From assembly GCA_948742005.1 (NCBI GenBank), contig CAPYQR010000024.1, positions 1 to 14,724 on the forward strand: a stretch of 14,724 nucleotides of DNA, written 5' to 3'. Under the pieces are notes generated by a model. It made no database searches, was not told the DNA's origin, and saw nothing but the letters and a program-made list of their open reading frames with translations. Source of the DNA: an uncultured bacterium (GTDB taxonomy: Bacteria > Cyanobacteriota > Vampirovibrionia > Gastranaerophilales > Gastranaerophilaceae). Both the position numbers and the translations under genes were made by a program. Shown here one piece after another: positions 1 to 7,155 of this stretch (position 1 is the stretch's first letter; every line of letters starts with the position of its first letter).

Positions 1-554
1 ACCGCAAGGATTGCAAAAGTTAAAATGATAAAAACAACGCTGACATGCATAAAAACAAGGTATTTAACCCCTGCTTTAATAACTTCTTTTTTCTCATTTT
101 CAAAAATCACAAGGAAAAAAGAAGATAATGACATTATTTCCCAAACAACAAGGAAAAATAAAGCATTACGGCAAGTTACAACGCCGAGCATTGAGGCAAA
201 AAGCAAAAGCAAAAACACACAATGAGCGCTTAAATCTTTTCCTTTTTCAATATAGGTTTTTAAATAGCCGTTTGAATAAATTATGCCAAGCAATGACATA
301 ATTGATATAAAAATCACAAAAAACGCGCTTAAATAATCGATTTCAAATCTTATATTTTGAAAAACAGGAATAAAAGCAAGCGTTTTTGATTGTGTGCCTT
401 TTAAAAATACTTCAATGCCATTAAAAACCGTAAAACAAGAAGCGATAAAAGCACACAAAGTTGCAAATTTTAATTTAAGCGATTGATTTTTATAAAAAAG
501 TGAAAAAACAGCCCCGAAAACGAGAACCAGGATTCCGATAAAATAATTTTCCAT
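1..554 (-). CDS. hyfB: Hydrogenase-4 component B (HyfB)-like membrane subunit, N-terminal part
   Basis: Partial gene running off the left edge; 184 residues are visible by direct translation from ATG at 554, preceded by AGAGGA with 3-bp spacing. It is strongly hydrophobic, with membrane segments around residues 4-20, 30-50, 75-93, 112-128, 131-151 and 165-184. The WEIMSLSSFFLV stretch at 138-149 and the FENE that follows are typical of the HyfB/HycC branch of the NuoL/M/N antiporter-like family, and E139 corresponds to the conserved proton-path glutamate of that family. In such complexes this subunit sits in the cytoplasmic membrane and couples a [NiFe]-hydrogenase or formate-oxidising module to proton or sodium movement. 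It lies 135 bp downstream of glmS in the same direction, with its own candidate promoter. It could instead belong to another complex I-like or Mrp-type unit; the neighbours that would decide are outside the window. Confidence 0.72.
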   Translation of the reverse strand, partial: MENYFIGILVLVFGAVFSLFYKNQSLKLKFATLCAFIASCFTVFNGIEVFLKGTQSKTLAFIPVFQNIRFEIDYLSAFFVIFISIMSLLGIIYSNGYLKTYIEKGKDLSAHCVFLLLLFASMLGVVTCRNALFFLVVWEIMSLSSFFLVIFENEKKEVIKAGVKYLVFMHVSVVFIILTFAILA

Positions 555-599
555 ATTTCCTCTTAATAATTGTTAATGTACTTTAGCTTTACAAAAATT

Positions 600-628
600 A
601 TTTTGTATCAAAGAAAAATGATAATCAA
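600..628 (-). promoter_or_regulatory. Candidate sigma70 promoter for the hyfB-like gene
   Basis: On the minus strand TTGATT is followed after 17 bp by CAAAAT, placing transcription start near 593 and giving a leader of about 39 nt before the ATG at 554. The -35 is good and the -10 matches four of six positions. In DNA this AT-rich chance matches are common, so this is a candidate only. Confidence 0.35.
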
Positions 629-689
629 TAGGAAATTTAAAAAAGAAAAATTATTTTTTTGAATATAAAAAACTTTAAACTTTTAAATT

Positions 690-2537
690 TTATTCAACCG
701 TAACAGATTTTGCAAGATTTCTCGGCTGGTCAACATCTTTTCCTAAATATTCAGCAATAAAATAAGCCAAAAGCTGTAAAACAACGATATTCAACGCAGG
801 GCTTAACATATCACTTATTTGAGGAATTAAAATCAAATCATTAAAGAGTTTTTCATCTTTTTCTTCGATATGATTTGTAACCCCGATTAATTTCGCCTGA
901 CGCGCGCGGGCTTCTTCACAGTTTGACAAAACCTTATCATAAACAATTCCCGTATTTAAAATCGCCAAAACAGGCATATTCTCATCCAACATCGCAATCG
1001 GTCCATGCTTTAATTCACCTGCTGAATATCCTGTTGCGTTAATATAGCTTATTTCTTTCAACTTCAATGCCCCCTCAAGCGCCGAGGGATAATTGATTCC
1101 TCTTGCGATAAAAATGAAATCTTTGAAGTTTGAATATTTTTTTGCGATGTTTTGAATTGAAGAAGTATTTTCTAAAAGCATTTCGATTTTATTTGGAAGC
1201 TCAATTAATTCTTGTTTTAAATTTTTAATAATCGAATCATATTCAACAATTTCTTTTTGTTCCGTTAAATAAATCGCAAGCAAATAAAGGCTGATTAACT
1301 GTGCCATGTAAGATTTTGTCGCAGCAACCGAAACTTCAATCCCTGCGCTTACAGGCAATAAACTATCCGCCAGACGCGCCATGGTTGAATCAGCACGATT
1401 TGTGATAATTGCAATGTGCGAACCTTTTTGTTTAACCTGTTTAATTGCAGTTATTGTATCTGCGGTTTCGCCTGATTGCGAAATGCCGATAGTAAGAGTA
1501 TTTTCATCAGTTATCGTGTTACGGTAAATATATTCGCTAGATGCTTCAACATCAACAGGGATTCTTGCGATTTGCTCAATTATATATTTCCCGACCAACC
1601 CTGCATGCAGACTTGTTCCGCAGGCGATTATCTGAACTCTTGAAATTTTTTTGATTTTTTCTTTTGATAACTTAAATTCATCTAAAATTATCTTATGCTC
1701 GGGGCTGATTAATTTTGAAGCCAGAACATTTCTCACAACATCGGTTTGTTCGTGGATTTCTTTTAACATGAAATGCTTGTAGCCCATTTTTGAAATCGCG
1801 ATGGCTTCAAAAGGCAAATGTTCAATTTTCGGCGTAATTAAATTTCTTTTTTCATCATAAATTTTAATTTCATCTTTTTTAACAACCCCGATTTGATAAT
1901 CGGATAAATAAATCGCTTTTTTTGTATATTCAATGATTGCAGGGATATCAGATGCGATAAAATTCTCCCCTTCACCCACTCCGATAATCAAAGGTGCATT
2001 TCTTTTTGCAACAACGATTTTATCTGGTTCATTTTTATGAATAGCACAAAACGCAAACGCTCCTTTGATTTTATCTGCAGCATTTTGCATTGCGGTTAAT
2101 AAATCCTGCGTTTTTCCATATTCAAAAGCAATTAAATGCGCCGCAACCTCAGTATCCGTTTGCGAAACAAAATTGCAGCCTGATATTTCAAGCTCTTTTT
2201 TTAATTCTTGATAATTTTCAATAATCCCATTGTGTACAAGAGTTAAACTTTTACAATTACAAGTATGCGGATGAGCGTTGATTTCAGATGGGATTCCATG
2301 TGTTGCCCAGCGGATATGACCAATTCCAATGTTGGCGCGCGCACAAACTTCTTGTTTTGTTTTTAGAATATCAACAAGATTGATTAATTTTCCCTGCGCT
2401 TTATATACATTAACTTCATCGTTATGCATTAAAGCAATTCCCGAAGAATCGTAACCGCGATATTCCAAATGCGACAAACCGTTAATTAAAACTTCACTTG
2501 CCTTTTTATCACCTATATAACCGATTATGCCGCACAT
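690..2537 (-). CDS. glmS: Glutamine-fructose-6-phosphate aminotransferase (isomerizing), GlmS
   Basis: Makes glucosamine-6-phosphate from fructose-6-phosphate and glutamine, the first step towards UDP-GlcNAc for peptidoglycan; cytoplasmic. The 615 residues are the normal family length. The protein starts MCGIIGYIG, so Cys2 is the amidotransferase nucleophile after Met removal, followed by EYRGYDSSGIA (25-35) and HIRWATHG (74-81). The two SIS sugar-phosphate domains occupy roughly 290-600, with CGTS near 305, SQSGETADT, the EGALKLKEISY segment and the C-terminal DQPRNLAKSVTVE (603-615) that closes the active site. The start is supported by GGAG five bases upstream of ATG. The gene is intact. 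The leader before it is short and I see no glmS ribozyme signature, so no sign of that control here. Confidence 0.98.
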   Translation of the reverse strand: MCGIIGYIGDKKASEVLINGLSHLEYRGYDSSGIALMHNDEVNVYKAQGKLINLVDILKTKQEVCARANIGIGHIRWATHGIPSEINAHPHTCNCKSLTLVHNGIIENYQELKKELEISGCNFVSQTDTEVAAHLIAFEYGKTQDLLTAMQNAADKIKGAFAFCAIHKNEPDKIVVAKRNAPLIIGVGEGENFIASDIPAIIEYTKKAIYLSDYQIGVVKKDEIKIYDEKRNLITPKIEHLPFEAIAISKMGYKHFMLKEIHEQTDVVRNVLASKLISPEHKIILDEFKLSKEKIKKISRVQIIACGTSLHAGLVGKYIIEQIARIPVDVEASSEYIYRNTITDENTLTIGISQSGETADTITAIKQVKQKGSHIAIITNRADSTMARLADSLLPVSAGIEVSVAATKSYMAQLISLYLLAIYLTEQKEIVEYDSIIKNLKQELIELPNKIEMLLENTSSIQNIAKKYSNFKDFIFIARGINYPSALEGALKLKEISYINATGYSAGELKHGPIAMLDENMPVLAILNTGIVYDKVLSNCEEARARQAKLIGVTNHIEEKDEKLFNDLILIPQISDMLSPALNIVVLQLLAYFIAEYLGKDVDQPRNLAKSVTVE

Positions 2538-2592
2538 ATTAACTCCACAAAAAATAATAACGTTTATTTTGTGATACTAATACACAAATTTA

Positions 2593-2633
2593 AAAAAAGC
2601 AAATTAAGAATATATAAAAATTTTTGCTTTTTT
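2593..2633 (-). terminator. Probable intrinsic terminator of the small acidic-protein gene
   Basis: An A-tract plus GCAAA (2593-2603) pairs with TTTGC plus a T-tract (2623-2633), an 11-bp perfect stem with a loop of about 19 bases. Read on the minus strand it lies 4 bp past the stop codon at 2638 and ends in a run of seven T, as expected of a Rho-independent terminator, although the stem has only two G-C pairs. Because it is symmetric it could also work on the plus strand. It separates the small gene from glmS. Confidence 0.55.
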
Positions 2634-2637
2634 ATTT

Positions 2638-3009
2638 TTATTCATCAAACAATTCTTCAAATTCTTCAAATTCTTCAAAATCAGCAAATTCCGAAAAATC
2701 TTCAAATTCAGATTTTTCATCAATTTTTTGTTTTTTCTTTAATTCTTCCTGTTTTTCTTTAACTGCTTTCATAAAATGAATCGAGCCGACATTTGCTATT
2801 GCAAGACCATTCAAAGAAGCCCTTAATTGCGCGGAGCGGTCTTGAAAATACTCTTGTTGTTCGGGGGTTTCCTCCTCTTGCATTTCCTGCGCGAAGTATT
2901 CCCCGCCTTGTCCATTTTTTTCATCGGACATTTTGTTTGCCATGCCTGAGGCATCGCCTGATTTAAAACTAAAACTTGATACGGGGCTTATCCCTCTGTT
3001 ATCTACCAT
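2638..3009 (-). CDS. Small acidic protein of unknown function with a Glu/Phe repeat tail
   Basis: I do not recognise a family. The 123 residues have no signal peptide or membrane segment, so the protein is probably cytoplasmic. Residues 1-60 are polar and look disordered (rich in Gly, Ser, Gln, Glu). Residues 62-83 (ASLNGLAIANVGSIHFMKA) are the only hydrophobic part and continue into a charged helix KEKQEELKKKQK (84-95). The C-terminus from about 100 is a run of E, D and F in a three-residue period (EFEEFEELFDE), encoded by a 9-bp tandem repeat. It looks like a real gene because it has a strong promoter just upstream (3037-3065), a terminator just after it and no competing frame. The start ATG is at 3009 with AGAGAG about 12 bases upstream, a loose ribosome-binding site. 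Confidence 0.7.
   Translation of the reverse strand: MVDNRGISPVSSFSFKSGDASGMANKMSDEKNGQGGEYFAQEMQEEETPEQQEYFQDRSAQLRASLNGLAIANVGSIHFMKAVKEKQEELKKKQKIDEKSEFEDFSEFADFEEFEEFEELFDE
2651..2713 (-). repeat. 9-bp tandem repeat coding for the acidic tail
   Basis: Seven consecutive 9-bp units on the plus strand: three identical copies of AATTCTTCA (2651-2677) and then four degenerate ones (to 2713). On the coding strand the unit reads as three codons (Glu-Glu-Phe type), so copy-number change would lengthen or shorten the tail without shifting frame. Confidence 0.8.
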
Positions 3010-3036
3010 AGGTCATTTTCTCTCTTGTTTTGATAG

Positions 3037-3065
3037 ATGATAGCATTTTTTTAACAATCGTGCAA
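3037..3065 (-). promoter_or_regulatory. Strong sigma70-type promoter, extended -10
   Basis: On the minus strand TTGCAC, a 17-bp spacer and TATCAT, with TG one base before the -10 (TGCTATCAT). Transcription would start near 3030, about 21 nt before the ATG at 3009. It separates the small acidic gene from the flagellar/HAD operon upstream. Confidence 0.65.
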
Positions 3066-3116
3066 TAAGTAGTTTATTGTATAAAACTTGTGAAAAATTT
3101 TATTTGCGCAAAGATT

Positions 3117-3866
3117 CTATAAATTTAAATCAAAAAATTCCTTGATTTTTAAAACCGCCTCTTTTTGATTCATTCCCTTATTATCCAACCCGCAATTTCC
3201 CCAAGAAGCAAGGATTGTCTCTATTTTTTTATTATCATGACAGCTTTTAATATTATTTGGATTATCATCAACAAAAATTGCTTTATTAAAATTATTTTCT
3301 TCCATGTATTGTTCAAAAAATTCACCCTTTGAGGAATAATTATCCAAAACTTCACGCGCAAAAATATATTTTTCATCTAAATCAAAATCATTTGCACGCA
3401 AGCGCTCTAAAATTGATGATTTATTCTTTTTTGAAGCAATCACAATATTAAGCTGTCCTGCAGCTTTGCAGGAATTAAACATTTTTTTAATTTCCTTGAA
3501 AAACTCAAAAGGAACTTCAAGATTTTTCCAAAAATCGTATTGATTTTTAATTAAATCGCCGCGAAGTGATAAAAATTTTTCGCAATATTTTTTTTCCTCT
3601 TCAAAATCGCGATTGTTTAAAGATTCTTCAAAAGCAGGAATGATTTTTTCTTCTTTGAAATTGTCAAAAATCAATGGATTAAAATAATAAAACATCCAGA
3701 TATTATAAACAAGAAACTTATATTTTGAATAAAGATTGTAGTTTTTTTCATCAATTTCATTTAAAAAATCGATTCCTTGATATATTGCACGATTAACGAT
3801 ATAAACTTCTCTTAAAGTATCAAATAAAACACCATCGTAATCTAAAAATAATACTTTATTTTTCAT
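3117..3866 (-). CDS. HAD-superfamily hydrolase (probable phosphatase)
   Basis: The 249 residues carry the haloacid dehalogenase motifs: motif I LDYDGVLFDT (8-17) with nucleophile D9 and acid/base D11, motif II ending IVIASKK (141-147, S145), a candidate motif III lysine at K180, and motif IV FVDDNPNNI (198-206) with D200/D201 for Mg2+. Between motifs I and II there is a helical cap of about 120 residues rich in Phe, Tyr and Lys, which in this superfamily sets the substrate; nothing in it tells me the substrate. It is the last gene of the flagellar operon, 36 bp after the DUF4145-type gene, with a good site (GAGG, five A, ATG). There is no sequence sign that it acts on flagella; co-transcription is the only link. 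A phosphoglycolate phosphatase-like or nucleotidase role is possible but unproven. Confidence 0.85.
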   Translation of the reverse strand: MKNKVLFLDYDGVLFDTLREVYIVNRAIYQGIDFLNEIDEKNYNLYSKYKFLVYNIWMFYYFNPLIFDNFKEEKIIPAFEESLNNRDFEEEKKYCEKFLSLRGDLIKNQYDFWKNLEVPFEFFKEIKKMFNSCKAAGQLNIVIASKKNKSSILERLRANDFDLDEKYIFAREVLDNYSSKGEFFEQYMEENNFNKAIFVDDNPNNIKSCHDNKKIETILASWGNCGLDNKGMNQKEAVLKIKEFFDLNL

Positions 3867-3902
3867 TTTTCCTCAAAGTTTGAATAATAAAAAAATATTA
3901 TC

Positions 3903-4670
3903 TTAAAATATCATTTTTATCAATAAAATCAATGAGATTATTAAAAAAATGAAAAACGCAGCATATTTTTTTAAATTAATATTTTCACACTTGCGCTTCT
4001 TGTTTGTTTTTTTATTTATTTTTTTATCAGGTTTTCTTTCGGTTTTTTTTGTTTTATTTTTGACGTTTTTATTAATATTTGCCGCTAAATTTTTCTTTGC
4101 TTCTTTAACTTTTCTTTTAAATTCTTCTTTTTTAGAATTTGGGGCTTTAATTTTTGTTGAATTTTCGCACTGTTGTTTTTTATCAATTTCTTCTTGCGCC
4201 AGAGTTAAATATTTATCAATTATTTTGTTTTCTTTTTGAGGCTTTTGAGTAACAAAAAGCGCTTCATCAAAACGCAGCTTGTCGATTTCATTAATATTTT
4301 TAACTTTTTTAAAATAAGCATAATTAATCCCTGCTTCAAACGCACATTTTATTACCTCAAGCGCATCAATAGCGCTTATATCTTCCCCATGTGCACAGGC
4401 ATTTCCTGATTTTTTTATTAAAAAAAGATCATCAATAAACTCTCTCTCACGCTCTTCTTTAATTCTGTCTTTTAAGCAATTCAAAATATTATCAAATGTC
4501 ATTGTAGAATCAGCAGGATTTAAAATTTTTTTCGCCATTTTTTCAGCATAAATCCTGACTTGAATAACGGTCTGATTAAAATATTCACTTCTATACAGCC
4601 TTTGCGCTTCTTCAATAAGCTCAAAAAGCTCTTTGTCAATATCTTTTAAAAAATCAAAATTGCTTGCCAT
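3903..4670 (-). CDS. Tail-anchored DUF4145-type (HEPN-like) protein
   Basis: The 255 residues fall into three parts. Residues 1-120 are helical and resemble DUF4145 domains, which are HEPN-like: an acidic first helix (FDFLKDIDKELFELIEEAQ), QVRIYAEKMAKKIL (37-50), and KKSGNACAHGE (86-96), matching the family's GN-x-x-x-H signature. Residues 165-230 are an extreme lysine-rich linker (KNKTKKTERKPDKKINKK and similar). Residues 235-255 are a single hydrophobic helix ending exactly at the C-terminus (YAAFFIFLIISLILLIKMIF), so the N-terminal domain should face the cytoplasm with the anchor in the membrane. The start is only six bases after the flgC stop, without a clear Shine-Dalgarno, suggesting translational coupling. 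In other proteins DUF4145 is found alone or on restriction enzymes and tends to be a binding or assembly domain. Function here is unknown; the position in the rod operon is unusual. Confidence 0.75.
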   Translation of the reverse strand: MASNFDFLKDIDKELFELIEEAQRLYRSEYFNQTVIQVRIYAEKMAKKILNPADSTMTFDNILNCLKDRIKEEREREFIDDLFLIKKSGNACAHGEDISAIDALEVIKCAFEAGINYAYFKKVKNINEIDKLRFDEALFVTQKPQKENKIIDKYLTLAQEEIDKKQQCENSTKIKAPNSKKEEFKRKVKEAKKNLAANINKNVKNKTKKTERKPDKKINKKTNKKRKCENINLKKYAAFFIFLIISLILLIKMIF

Positions 4671-4676
4671 TAATCA

Positions 4677-5111
4677 CTATTTGCCGATTTCTAATGATGC
4701 GCTCGACATTGCTTTTGATATTGTCATAATACCGAGTGATGCCTCATAAGCACGCTGTGCCATTGTTGCATCAGCAATTTCCACCATAGCATTTGTGTTT
4801 GAAGTTCTAATGTAACCATTTTCATCAGCATCAGGATGTCCGGGTTTATATATTTTCTCGCCCGGAGTCGGGTCTTCAACAATGCCGTCAAAATTTACCC
4901 CGCCAAGATTAGATGACCCCTTGAGCGCCCCGATTCCCATTGACGAAAGAACTGTTGCAAAGCTCTGGTCTTGATTCGATGAAATCAGAGGAATTTTTCT
5001 TGTATAATTTGGGGTATCAAGGTTTGCAACGTTTTTTGCCGCGATTTCAACGCGTTTTCCATGGACACTAATCCCCTCCATTCCAATATTAAAAGCATTC
5101 ATTAAACCCAT
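4677..5111 (-). CDS. flgC: Flagellar proximal rod protein FlgC
   Basis: A structural subunit of the flagellar rod, exported by the flagellar type III system and assembled between the MS ring and the distal rod. The 144 residues are a normal FlgC length. The N-terminal rod/hook motif is clear: VEIAAKNVANLDTPNYTRK (21-39). The C-terminal helix MVEIADATMAQRAYEAS (about 109-125) is the partner heptad region that packs against the N-terminal helix in the rod. As usual there is no Sec signal. The start is fixed by AAGGAG nine bases upstream of the first of two close ATG codons. It follows flgB by 22 bp, the standard order. fliE, which very often comes next, is not here. Confidence 0.96.
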   Translation of the reverse strand: MGLMNAFNIGMEGISVHGKRVEIAAKNVANLDTPNYTRKIPLISSNQDQSFATVLSSMGIGALKGSSNLGGVNFDGIVEDPTPGEKIYKPGHPDADENGYIRTSNTNAMVEIADATMAQRAYEASLGIMTISKAMSSASLEIGK

Positions 5112-5133
5112 TTTGTTTTACTCCTTAAAATTC

Positions 5134-5493
5134 TTAACCGTTTGCCGAAACATTCATCGCAGTTTTAATTTCGGTAATCGTACTTGAAAGCTGTCTTACT
5201 GCAACGTTATATAACAAATAATTTTGCTGCATTAGTGCCAATTCATCTTCCGTTGTTAGTTTTTCGCCTCCGCCTGCGCTCGCAATAGGCGCAGGGCCAT
5301 ATTTTTGAACAAGTTTAGATTCAAGGCTTGATGATAAACCGGAATTTAAATATTGAGAAAAATCAACATCTTTTCTTTTATATCCGACTGTGTGCATATT
5401 TGCAACATTATCAGACAAAGCCTCCTGACGAGCCGAAATTACACCAAGAAGTTTTTGTTGGCTGTTTATTAAATTTATCGGTAAAAATCCCAT
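5134..5493 (-). CDS. flgB: Flagellar proximal rod protein FlgB
   Basis: A rod subunit that pairs with FlgC in the proximal rod and is exported by the flagellar type III apparatus. The 119 residues are close to the family norm (about 110-140). The rod motif LSDNVANMHTVGYKRKDVDF lies at about 26-45, and the C-terminal helix (LALMQQNYLLYNVAVRQLSSTITEIKTAM) forms the second half of the coiled rod domain. The Gly/Ala/Ser-rich middle (ASAGGGEKL) is a flexible D1-type linker, as in other FlgB proteins. A weak AAAGG site precedes ATG. It lies 25 bp after the rod gene upstream and 22 bp before flgC, all one strand. Confidence 0.95.
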   Translation of the reverse strand: MGFLPINLINSQQKLLGVISARQEALSDNVANMHTVGYKRKDVDFSQYLNSGLSSSLESKLVQKYGPAPIASAGGGEKLTTEDELALMQQNYLLYNVAVRQLSSTITEIKTAMNVSANG

Positions 5494-5518
5494 TTATTTT
5501 TGCCTTTCATTATTGAAT

Positions 5519-6235
5519 CTAATCTGTAATATTTATCGCACTTTGATACATTTTATTTACCGCAGACATTAATTTTGAAGTAGCAAGAATTGAAGCATTA
5601 ATTCTTGAAATCATATAAACTTCGTTTGTTAAATCAAGATTTGTTTTTTCAACACCGTATTGTTTAATATAATCATGATTTTCAACAAGTTTCATTTTTC
5701 CGGCATCCTCGGTTGCAATATAATTATTTCCGCCCGAATCTTTTAACCCTTCGGGGTTTTGAAATTGAACAACGGGAATTGTTCCTAAATACTCCCCCTC
5801 TTCACCCAATTTTTTATACATATAAACATCGCCGTTGCTTCTAATTTCGGTTTTTTCAGCGCTCGCATCAATTTGTATCCCTGCGCCCACTAAATCTCCG
5901 TTTTTAGTTATTAAATAACCGTCTTTATCCGTCATAAAAGAACCATCACGCGTATATCTGATTTCTCCTGCTGTGGTTGTAACGGGGATAAATCCTGCTC
6001 CATTAAGCGCTATATCCAAAGGATTTTTGGTCATATAATATTCGCCTTGCGAAAAATCTCTGCGCTCAACCCCGCGCATAGAACCATCCGCATCCATTAT
6101 TTCTTCGAAACGAACCGCCTTATACCCGAGTGTGTTCATATTTGCAATATTTTGCGTTGAAAAAGCCAGCCGCGTAAAGCCGTTTGAAATATTTGTGCTT
6201 GATTTTCTGATTATTCCTTGAAGATTATATGCCAT
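5519..6235 (-). CDS. Flagellar basal-body rod protein, FlgF/FlgG family (copy 2)
   Basis: The 238 residues are slightly short for FlgG (about 260). The start is ATG at 6235, with GAGGG five bases upstream; a TTG further up at 6247 overlaps that site and is rejected. The N-terminal rod motif is well kept (FSTQNIANMNTLGYKAVRFEEIM, about 25-46, split over the usual helix-turn). YYMTKNPLDIALNGAGFIPV and RYTRDGSFMTDKDGYLIT are the beta-rich D1 signatures of the FlgE/F/G family. The C-terminal helix (VYMISRINASILATSKLMSAVNKM, 208-231) completes the rod domain. It would form the distal rod with the gene just upstream. Which is FlgF and which FlgG cannot be decided from this sequence alone; this copy has the more canonical N-terminus. 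Confidence 0.9.
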   Translation of the reverse strand: MAYNLQGIIRKSSTNISNGFTRLAFSTQNIANMNTLGYKAVRFEEIMDADGSMRGVERRDFSQGEYYMTKNPLDIALNGAGFIPVTTTAGEIRYTRDGSFMTDKDGYLITKNGDLVGAGIQIDASAEKTEIRSNGDVYMYKKLGEEGEYLGTIPVVQFQNPEGLKDSGGNNYIATEDAGKMKLVENHDYIKQYGVEKTNLDLTNEVYMISRINASILATSKLMSAVNKMYQSAINITD

Positions 6236-6254
6236 TTTTTCCCTCAATTATCAT

Positions 6255-6962
6255 CTAAACCTGGGTTAATCTTGAAATCGTTTGAGATAGTTTTGAATTT
6301 TGCAAACGAAACATTTGCCTATTAGCATCAAAACTGTTTTTATAATTCGCCATTTCAATATATTCCCTGTCTAATTGCACATTTGAACTTTCAACAAACC
6401 CCTGGCGGACACAATTTGTCTGCGCTAAAGAACCGTCTTTTGAAACAACGCCGATTGTCCCGATTTTGACATAACCGCGCTCATCAGGATCTAAAATTCC
6501 AATCGCACCATCCAACCCGACTTTAATATGTTCCAATTCCTTTGGCATTTTTGAAAAAACAACAGGCGAGCCTGTGTTTGATAAAACTTTTTGATTATCC
6601 TGTGTTAATAAATTTCCGCTCTTATCAAGCTTAAATCTGCCATCGCGCGTAAGAGTAATGCTTCCGTCGGGATTTAAAACTTGAAAATATCCTTTTTCAT
6701 TTAATGCAAAATCTAAAGGATTTTTTGTCATAGCAAGGCGTCCAACCTGTTCATCCACAGAATATGAAAGCGCGTTTGGTCCGATATATTCAGCAAAAGA
6801 AGAAATAACCGCTTCTTTTTTTTGATAACCTGCTTTATCAAACCCCATAACATTTTCACCAAAAATGCCCATAATATCCATATCCATTTGCATTGCATTA
6901 ATGGATTGGGCAAGCCCTCCTCCATCAAAATTGATTCCTGCGGCTAATCTTTCAATTGGCAT
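6255..6962 (-). CDS. Flagellar basal-body rod protein, FlgF/FlgG family (copy 1, divergent N-terminus)
   Basis: First gene of the rod operon, 235 residues from ATG at 6962, chosen because GGAG lies eight bases upstream; an alternative TTG at 7004 has no such site. The D1 features are clear: RLAMTKNPLDFALNEKGYFQV, then TLTRDGRFKLDKSGNLLT. The C-terminal part has the FlgG-like turn RQGFVESSNVQLDREY before the last helix (SFDANRQMFRLQNSKLSQTISRL). The N-terminal rod motif is degenerate: ENVMGFDKAGYQKK (36-49) takes the place of the usual N-[IL]-A-N-x-x-T-x-G-[YF]-K. The stop is 19 bp before the next gene. It could be FlgF, FlgG or a lineage-specific rod variant; the family call is firm, the exact identity is not. 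Confidence 0.86.
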   Translation of the reverse strand: MPIERLAAGINFDGGGLAQSINAMQMDMDIMGIFGENVMGFDKAGYQKKEAVISSFAEYIGPNALSYSVDEQVGRLAMTKNPLDFALNEKGYFQVLNPDGSITLTRDGRFKLDKSGNLLTQDNQKVLSNTGSPVVFSKMPKELEHIKVGLDGAIGILDPDERGYVKIGTIGVVSKDGSLAQTNCVRQGFVESSNVQLDREYIEMANYKNSFDANRQMFRLQNSKLSQTISRLTQV

Positions 6963-7077
6963 TTTGTTTTCTCCGATTCTTTGATTTTTGCTGATTTTTT
7001 GCAAGTCTTTTAATAATTCAACGAATTAAAAGCAAAAAACTTTATTAAAAATCAGAAAAATACTTTATTTAACCTAG

Positions 7078-7107
7078 ATAATTTAAGGATTTTTAAAATA
7101 ATGTCAA
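7078..7107 (-). promoter_or_regulatory. Candidate promoter for the flagellar rod operon
   Basis: On the minus strand a perfect TTGACA (7107-7102) is followed after 18 bp by AATTAT (7083-7078), four of six matches. Transcription would begin near 7071, giving a leader of about 108 nt before the first rod gene. I looked for sigma28-type (TAAA...GCCGATAA) and sigma54-type (TGGCAC...TTGC) elements in 6963-7155 and saw none, so the operon may use the housekeeping sigma factor. Confidence 0.4.
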
Positions 7108-7119
7108 GGTTTTAATTTA

Positions 7120-7148
7120 TTGAATTAAGATTAAAAATAAAATATAAT
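7120..7148 (+). promoter_or_regulatory. Strong promoter of the TPR gene, giving a leaderless mRNA
   Basis: TTGAAT (7120-7125), a 17-bp spacer, then a perfect TATAAT (7143-7148). With the usual seven-base distance the transcript starts at 7155 or 7156, and the ATG is at 7156. There is no Shine-Dalgarno in the bases before the ATG (only A and T), which agrees with a leaderless message. Confidence 0.6.
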
Positions 7149-7155
7149 ATTTTTT

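Noticed and set aside
25..225. Plus-strand open frame of 66 codons
   Set aside because: Antisense of the HyfB-like gene; the minus strand gives a family-specific signature.
2538..2637. glmS ribozyme in the glmS leader
   Set aside because: The region between the terminator and glmS is about 55-100 bp of A/T-rich DNA without room for or sign of the ribozyme core.
3062..3080. Inverted repeat CAATAA-5 bp-TTATTG as a terminator of the HAD gene
   Set aside because: Weak A-T stem, no T-run on the minus strand, and it overlaps the -35 of the next promoter.
3949..4239. Plus-strand open frame of 96 codons, very hydrophobic (Phe/Leu rich)
   Set aside because: It is the antisense reading of the lysine-rich linker and anchor of the DUF4145-type gene; Lys codons AAA read as Phe on the other strand.
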